Of a stretch of DNA of 7,157 bases, positions 5,404 through 7,157 are shown in pieces. Under the pieces are notes generated by a model. It worked only from the letters and a program-made list of their open reading frames with translations. It did not search any database and was not told the origin of the DNA. Each line of letters starts with the position of its first letter. The stretch's first letter is position 1. This DNA comes from an uncultured Corynebacterium sp. (lineage in GTDB: Bacteria > Actinomycetota > Actinomycetes > Mycobacteriales > Mycobacteriaceae): positions 1-7,157 of the forward strand of contig CALZCR010000080.1 in assembly GCA_945631445.1 (NCBI GenBank), in the 5' to 3' direction. Made by a program: the position numbers and the translations under genes.

Positions 5404-5943
5404 GTGTTTGACAATATCGGCTGGGGCGAAATACTCGTCCTGATCATCATTGCGGTGATCGTCATCGGTCCAGAACGCCTCCCTGACCTGATCAAGGACG
5501 TGCGTGCCGCCGCGTATGCGGCCCGTAAGGCGATCAACAACGCCCGTGCCGAGCTCGACGGCAACTTCGGGGAGGAGTTCGACGAACTGCGCGAACCTAT
5601 CTCCAAGGCGGCGGAATGGGGCAGGCTGGGCCCGCGCAAGGCGGTGACCAAGGCGTTGTTCGACGACGACGATTCTTTCTTGGACGACTTCGACCCGAAG
5701 AAGATGGTCGGCGATTCCCCCACGAAACCGACCTCGGCCAGCCGTCCGGCCCGCCAGGCCGCCCCGGCGGAACAAGACCCGCTGGCGGCGCGGCGCGAGC
5801 AGATGATTGAAAACGCCCAGCGGCAGCAGCCGTCCACCCGGGCGCAGCCGCCGCAGCCGCCGCAGCCGCCCGCCCCGGGGGCCGGGGACTCCAAGGGCGA
5901 CTACGGCACCGGCGGGGGCTTTTCCTGGGCGGACGTCACCTAG
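5404..5943 (+). CDS. tatB: Sec-independent protein translocase subunit TatB
   Basis: A 179-residue single-span membrane protein of the twin-arginine translocase; with TatC it forms the receptor for folded proteins with RR signal peptides. The N-terminus V-F-D-N-I-G-W-G-E9-I matches the TatB start, with the conserved membrane-face Glu at residue 9, a transmembrane helix at about 8-21, the G-P-E-R-L-P hinge (22-27) and a following amphipathic helix (28-52) rich in Ala, Arg and Lys. The remainder is acidic, then disordered and Pro/Gln-rich with a QPP triple repeat (148-156), as in many actinobacterial TatB proteins. GTG is the only sensible start in frame. Its location behind sigE and the anti-sigma gene is conserved in actinobacteria, where htrA is often found between them; here it is not. 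It converges on mrp. Confidence 0.95.
   Translation: MFDNIGWGEILVLIIIAVIVIGPERLPDLIKDVRAAAYAARKAINNARAELDGNFGEEFDELREPISKAAEWGRLGPRKAVTKALFDDDDSFLDDFDPKKMVGDSPTKPTSASRPARQAAPAEQDPLAARREQMIENAQRQQPSTRAQPPQPPQPPAPGAGDSKGDYGTGGGFSWADVT
5845..5871 (+). repeat. Three tandem 9-nt units encoding Gln-Pro-Pro in tatB
   Basis: CAGCCGCCG occurs at 5845-5853 and 5854-5862, and CAGCCGCCC at 5863-5871. The unit is in frame, so copy-number change would only shorten or lengthen the cytoplasmic Pro-rich tail of TatB. Confidence 0.85.
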
Positions 5944-5962
5944 CCGGAGTTTTTAGCTCCGG
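5944..5962. terminator. Hairpin at the convergent ends of tatB and mrp
   Basis: CCGGAG (5944-5949) pairs with CTCCGG (5957-5962) around the 7-nt loop TTTTTAG. The stem starts right after the tatB stop and spans the mrp stop (5953-5955). No T-run follows on either strand. It may act as a shared two-way transcript end, but is not a classical intrinsic terminator. Confidence 0.45.
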
Positions 5963-7083
5963 GTCACGCCCAATCCGAGGGGCCTGCCGGCGAGGGAGTC
6001 GCGGCGCACGACGAGCTTGTCGACGATCTCCTCGATCCGCTTGGCCGACGGGGACTCCGGATCGGAGATGGTCACCGGGTGGCCGTCGTCACCGTGGACG
6101 CGCAGCTGCGGATCCAGCGGCACCTGGCCGAGCAGCGGGACGTCCGCGCCGGTGAGCACGCTGAGGCGGTCGGCGACGGTCTGTCCGCCGCCGGAGCCGA
6201 ACACGTCCATGGTGGAGCCGTCCGGCATCACCATGGCGGACATGTTCTCGATGACGCCGGTGATGCGCTGACGGGTCTGCTGGCTCATGGAGCCGGCGCG
6301 CTCGGCGACCTCGGCCGCGGCGTTCTGCGGGGTGGTGACGATCAGCAGCTCCGCGTTGGGCAGCAGCTGCGACACCGACAGCGCCACGTCGCCGGTGCCC
6401 GGCGGCAGGTCCAGCAGCAGCACGTCCAAATCGCCCCAGAACACGTCGCCCAGGAACTGCTGGATGGCGCGGTGGAGCATCGGGCCGCGCCAGACGACGG
6501 GGGCGTTGCCGTCGACGAACTGGCCGATGGAGATGTGCTTCACGCCGTGCGAGATCGGGGGCATGATCATGTCCTCGACGGCGGTGGCCTTCTGGGTCGA
6601 TCCCATCAGGCCGGGCACGGAGTGGCCGTAGATGTCGGCGTCCACGACGCCGACCTTCAGGCCGCGGCGGGCCATGGAGACCGCGAGGTTGACGGTCATC
6701 GAGGACTTGCCGACGCCGCCCTTGCCGGAGGCCACGGCCCACACGCGGGTGGTGGAGTCGGGCTGGGCGAAGGGGATGGTCGGTTCGTGGGCGTCGCCGC
6801 GCAGGCTGTTGCGCAGTTCCTTGCGCTGCTCGTCGCTCATCACGTCGAGGGAGACGGTGACGTTGCCGACGCCTTCGAGGTCGGCGACGGCCGCGCGGGT
6901 GTTGTTCTGGATGGTGCTTTTCATCGGGCAACCGGCGATGGTCAAGTAGACCTCGACGGCGACGTCCGCGCCGTCGATGTCGATGGACTTGACCATGCCC
7001 AGTTCCGTGATGGGCTTGCCGATTTCCGGGTCTTCCACGGTCGCGAGGGCGCCGCGGACTGTCTGCTCAGTAATAGTGGTCAT
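5953..7083 (-). CDS. mrp: Mrp/ApbC-type P-loop ATPase, Fe-S cluster carrier
   Basis: A 376-residue cytosolic protein of the Mrp/NBP35 family, which binds and transfers Fe-S clusters in an ATP-dependent way. It has an N-terminal MIP18 (DUF59) domain (about 4-85) with V-E-D-P-E-I-G (16-22) and G-C-P-M-K (51-55), then a MinD-like ATPase domain with the deviant Walker A G-K-G-G-V-G-K-S-S (120-128), V-V-D-A-D-I-Y-G (147-153 region) and the Mrp signature L-D-L-P-P-G-T-G-D (224-232). Family members such as E. coli Mrp (ApbC) carry a CxxC pair shortly after the E-N-M-S segment, which bridges a 4Fe-4S cluster between two subunits; here E279-N-M-S-A-M-V-M-P-D-G-S has none, and C52 in the first domain is the only cysteine I see. 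ATG 7083 is chosen because the DUF59 domain starts there. It has no SD (the preceding bases are CACCACCACC) but a good promoter just upstream. Confidence 0.95.
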   Translation of the reverse strand: MTTITEQTVRGALATVEDPEIGKPITELGMVKSIDIDGADVAVEVYLTIAGCPMKSTIQNNTRAAVADLEGVGNVTVSLDVMSDEQRKELRNSLRGDAHEPTIPFAQPDSTTRVWAVASGKGGVGKSSMTVNLAVSMARRGLKVGVVDADIYGHSVPGLMGSTQKATAVEDMIMPPISHGVKHISIGQFVDGNAPVVWRGPMLHRAIQQFLGDVFWGDLDVLLLDLPPGTGDVALSVSQLLPNAELLIVTTPQNAAAEVAERAGSMSQQTRQRITGVIENMSAMVMPDGSTMDVFGSGGGQTVADRLSVLTGADVPLLGQVPLDPQLRVHGDDGHPVTISDPESPSAKRIEEIVDKLVVRRDSLAGRPLGLGVTRS

Positions 7084-7093
7084 GGTGGTGGTG

Positions 7094-7122
7094 ATCTTAG
7101 TCCCGATTTTGGTCGTTGTTAA
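7094..7122 (-). promoter_or_regulatory. Sigma-70-type promoter of mrp
   Basis: On the minus strand TTAACA (7122-7117, five of six matches to TTGACA), a 17-nt spacer and TAAGAT (7099-7094, four of six to TATAAT) form the best promoter in the window. The -10 ends 10 nt before the mrp ATG, which predicts a leader of only about 3 nt and fits the missing SD. The promoter overlaps the end of the upstream reading frame; the first three bases of the -10 are its stop codon. Confidence 0.6.
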
Positions 7123-7157
7123 TCGAGGGGTCCGCGACGTCGCCCTGGGTGGGGTCC
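7097..7157 (-). CDS. C-terminal tail of an upstream gene (partial)
   Basis: On the minus strand, from the window edge, one frame reads 19 codons (D-P-T-Q-G-D-V-A-D-P-S-I-N-N-D-Q-N-R-D) and ends in TAA at 7099-7097, 13 nt before mrp. The Asp/Asn/Gln-rich, low-complexity composition looks like the disordered end of a real protein. In corynebacteria the gene in this position is, as far as I know, a DUF1003 membrane protein, but nothing in these 19 residues proves it. Another frame also stays open in this short stretch, so the call is tentative. Confidence 0.45.
   Translation of the reverse strand, partial: DPTQGDVADPSINNDQNRD

Noticed and set aside
6079..7122. Long + strand open frame (347 codons) opposite mrp
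   Set aside because: Its product is a Val/Asp/Gly/His-rich low-complexity string, as expected from the antisense of a GC-rich gene; mrp on the other strand has full domain motifs.
1..7157. Mobile element, phage, toxin-antitoxin, CRISPR or tRNA genes
   Set aside because: No repeat arrays, terminal inverted repeats, transposase or integrase motifs or cloverleaf-like stretches were seen; every stretch longer than 137 nt is occupied by a conserved gene.

Overview
The window looks like chromosomal core DNA of a high-GC Corynebacterium or close relative. Three things point there: a Corynebacterium-type GT4 glycogen synthase divergent from glgC, the block methyltransferase <- / -> sigE - anti-sigma - tatB followed by convergent mrp (the order also known, with extra genes, around sigE in Mycobacterium), and several GTG starts preceded by TANNNT -10 boxes with no Shine-Dalgarno (SD) sequence. 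I see no tRNA, rRNA, insertion sequence, phage gene or CRISPR array, and no sign of recent transfer.

Layout. 1-891 (-) is the N-terminal 297 codons of a glycoside hydrolase family 32 (GH32)-like protein whose catalytic motifs are degenerate. It lies 12 nt behind glgA (904-2076, -). A 123-nt divergent promoter region separates glgA from glgC (2200-3417, +). An O-methyltransferase-fold gene (3452-4096, -) converges on glgC and diverges from sigE. A 137-nt control region precedes the sigE (ECF sigma) - cseE (anti-sigma) - tatB unit on the + strand (4234-5943). mrp (5953-7083, -) converges on tatB with 9 nt between the stop codons. The last 61 nt hold what looks like the C-terminal tail of another minus-strand gene upstream of mrp.

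How the genes work together. GlgC makes ADP-glucose and GlgA uses it for alpha-glucan synthesis (or, if it behaves like mycobacterial GlgM, for maltose-1-phosphate). The GH32-like protein is translated from the same message as glgA, so a carbohydrate-related role is plausible, though probably not as a hydrolase. SigE and its anti-sigma factor form an envelope-stress switch, with TatB (Tat export) in the same transcriptional direction. Mrp is a P-loop Fe-S cluster carrier or assembly ATPase.

No wholly new system is evident. The points most worth a second look are variants inside familiar genes: a GH32 homologue missing its catalytic residues, an anti-sigma factor missing one Cys of its zinc motif, a methyltransferase with a non-canonical SAM motif, a likely second SigE start, and a possible leaderless divergent glgA/glgC promoter pair.
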